Shown here piece by piece: positions 22,530 to 22,607 of a stretch of DNA of 22,607 nt. The notes beneath the pieces are model-generated. The model saw only the letters and a program-made list of their open reading frames with translations, made no database searches and was not told the DNA's origin. Origin of the DNA: Halobacteriovoraceae bacterium (GTDB lineage: Bacteria > Bdellovibrionota > Bacteriovoracia > Bacteriovoracales > Bacteriovoracaceae); contig PBFR01000003.1 in assembly GCA_002718735.1 (NCBI GenBank), positions 16,961 through 39,567 on the forward strand, written 5' to 3'. Made by a program: the position numbers and the translations under genes. Position 1 is the first letter of the stretch. Each line of letters opens with the position of its first letter.

Positions 22530-22607
22530 TGGTGCACGGAGAGGGACTTGAACCCTCACAGGCTTGCGCCCACATGGCCCTCAACCATGCGTGTCTACCA
22601 TTCCACT
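22530..22607 (-). tRNA. tRNA-Leu (anticodon GAG), 5' end outside window
   Basis: Minus-strand tRNA with a genome-encoded CCA (22530-22532). The anticodon arm is CATGG-TTGAGGG-CCATG, giving anticodon GAG (reads CUC/CUU). The long class II variable arm (GGGC-GCAA-GCCT) is expected for leucine. The T-arm GAGGG-TTCAAGT-CCCTC and 3' acceptor strand TCCGTGC are complete. About 8 bases of the 5' acceptor strand lie beyond the window. Confidence 0.93.

Overview
The window reads as chromosomal DNA from a low-GC (roughly 38-40%) Gram-negative bacterium. The GC level, the TTG/GTG starts, a trypsin-like lipoprotein, the lysine-rich histone-like protein, a large orphan TadG-like protein and many small secreted proteins of no known family suggest a Bdellovibrio-like predator lineage (Bdellovibrionota, Bacteriovorax/Halobacteriovorax-like). 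That placement is inferred from gene style; the window has no rRNA to confirm it.

Layout. Positions 1-1269 hold the end of a DsbA-like thiol oxidoreductase overlapping a TatD-type hydrolase. A shared bidirectional hairpin separates these from a leftward block: a small secreted protein and an OB-fold/HD-domain exoribonuclease of the YhaM type. Positions 3067-6443 carry a rightward gap-pgk-tpiA-secG operon (lower glycolysis plus a Sec translocon subunit) closed by a strong terminator. Positions 6491-8892 run leftward as an HD-GYP c-di-GMP phosphodiesterase translationally coupled to threonine dehydratase. Positions 9178-10077 encode a secreted V8/trypsin-like protease lipoprotein. Leftward genes follow: an unknown secreted protein, ssb, and a small membrane protein with split CxxC pairs.

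The 326-bp divergent gap 12314-12639 contains a markedly structured segment (12378-12509) that can fold as a three-way junction with a competing hairpin. It is the best candidate for something undescribed. To its right are a 913-residue Tad_N-anchored protein and a charge-polarised lysine-repeat/acidic-tail protein. Then comes a tightly coupled gene string (16388-19514): glutaredoxin, SAMHD1/dGTPase-like HD protein, secreted unknown, DUF350-like membrane protein. After that come a rhodanese-fold protein lacking the catalytic Cys, a convergent MarR regulator whose start codon lies inside a 13-bp-arm palindrome, and a small secreted protein.

The right end holds a complete insertion sequence (about 1.3 kb) with about 24-bp imperfect terminal inverted repeats and an intact DDE transposase. 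It lies some 230 bp from a tRNA-Leu(GAG) that runs off the window; I see no gene between the IS and the tRNA terminator. No CRISPR array, prophage or rRNA is visible.
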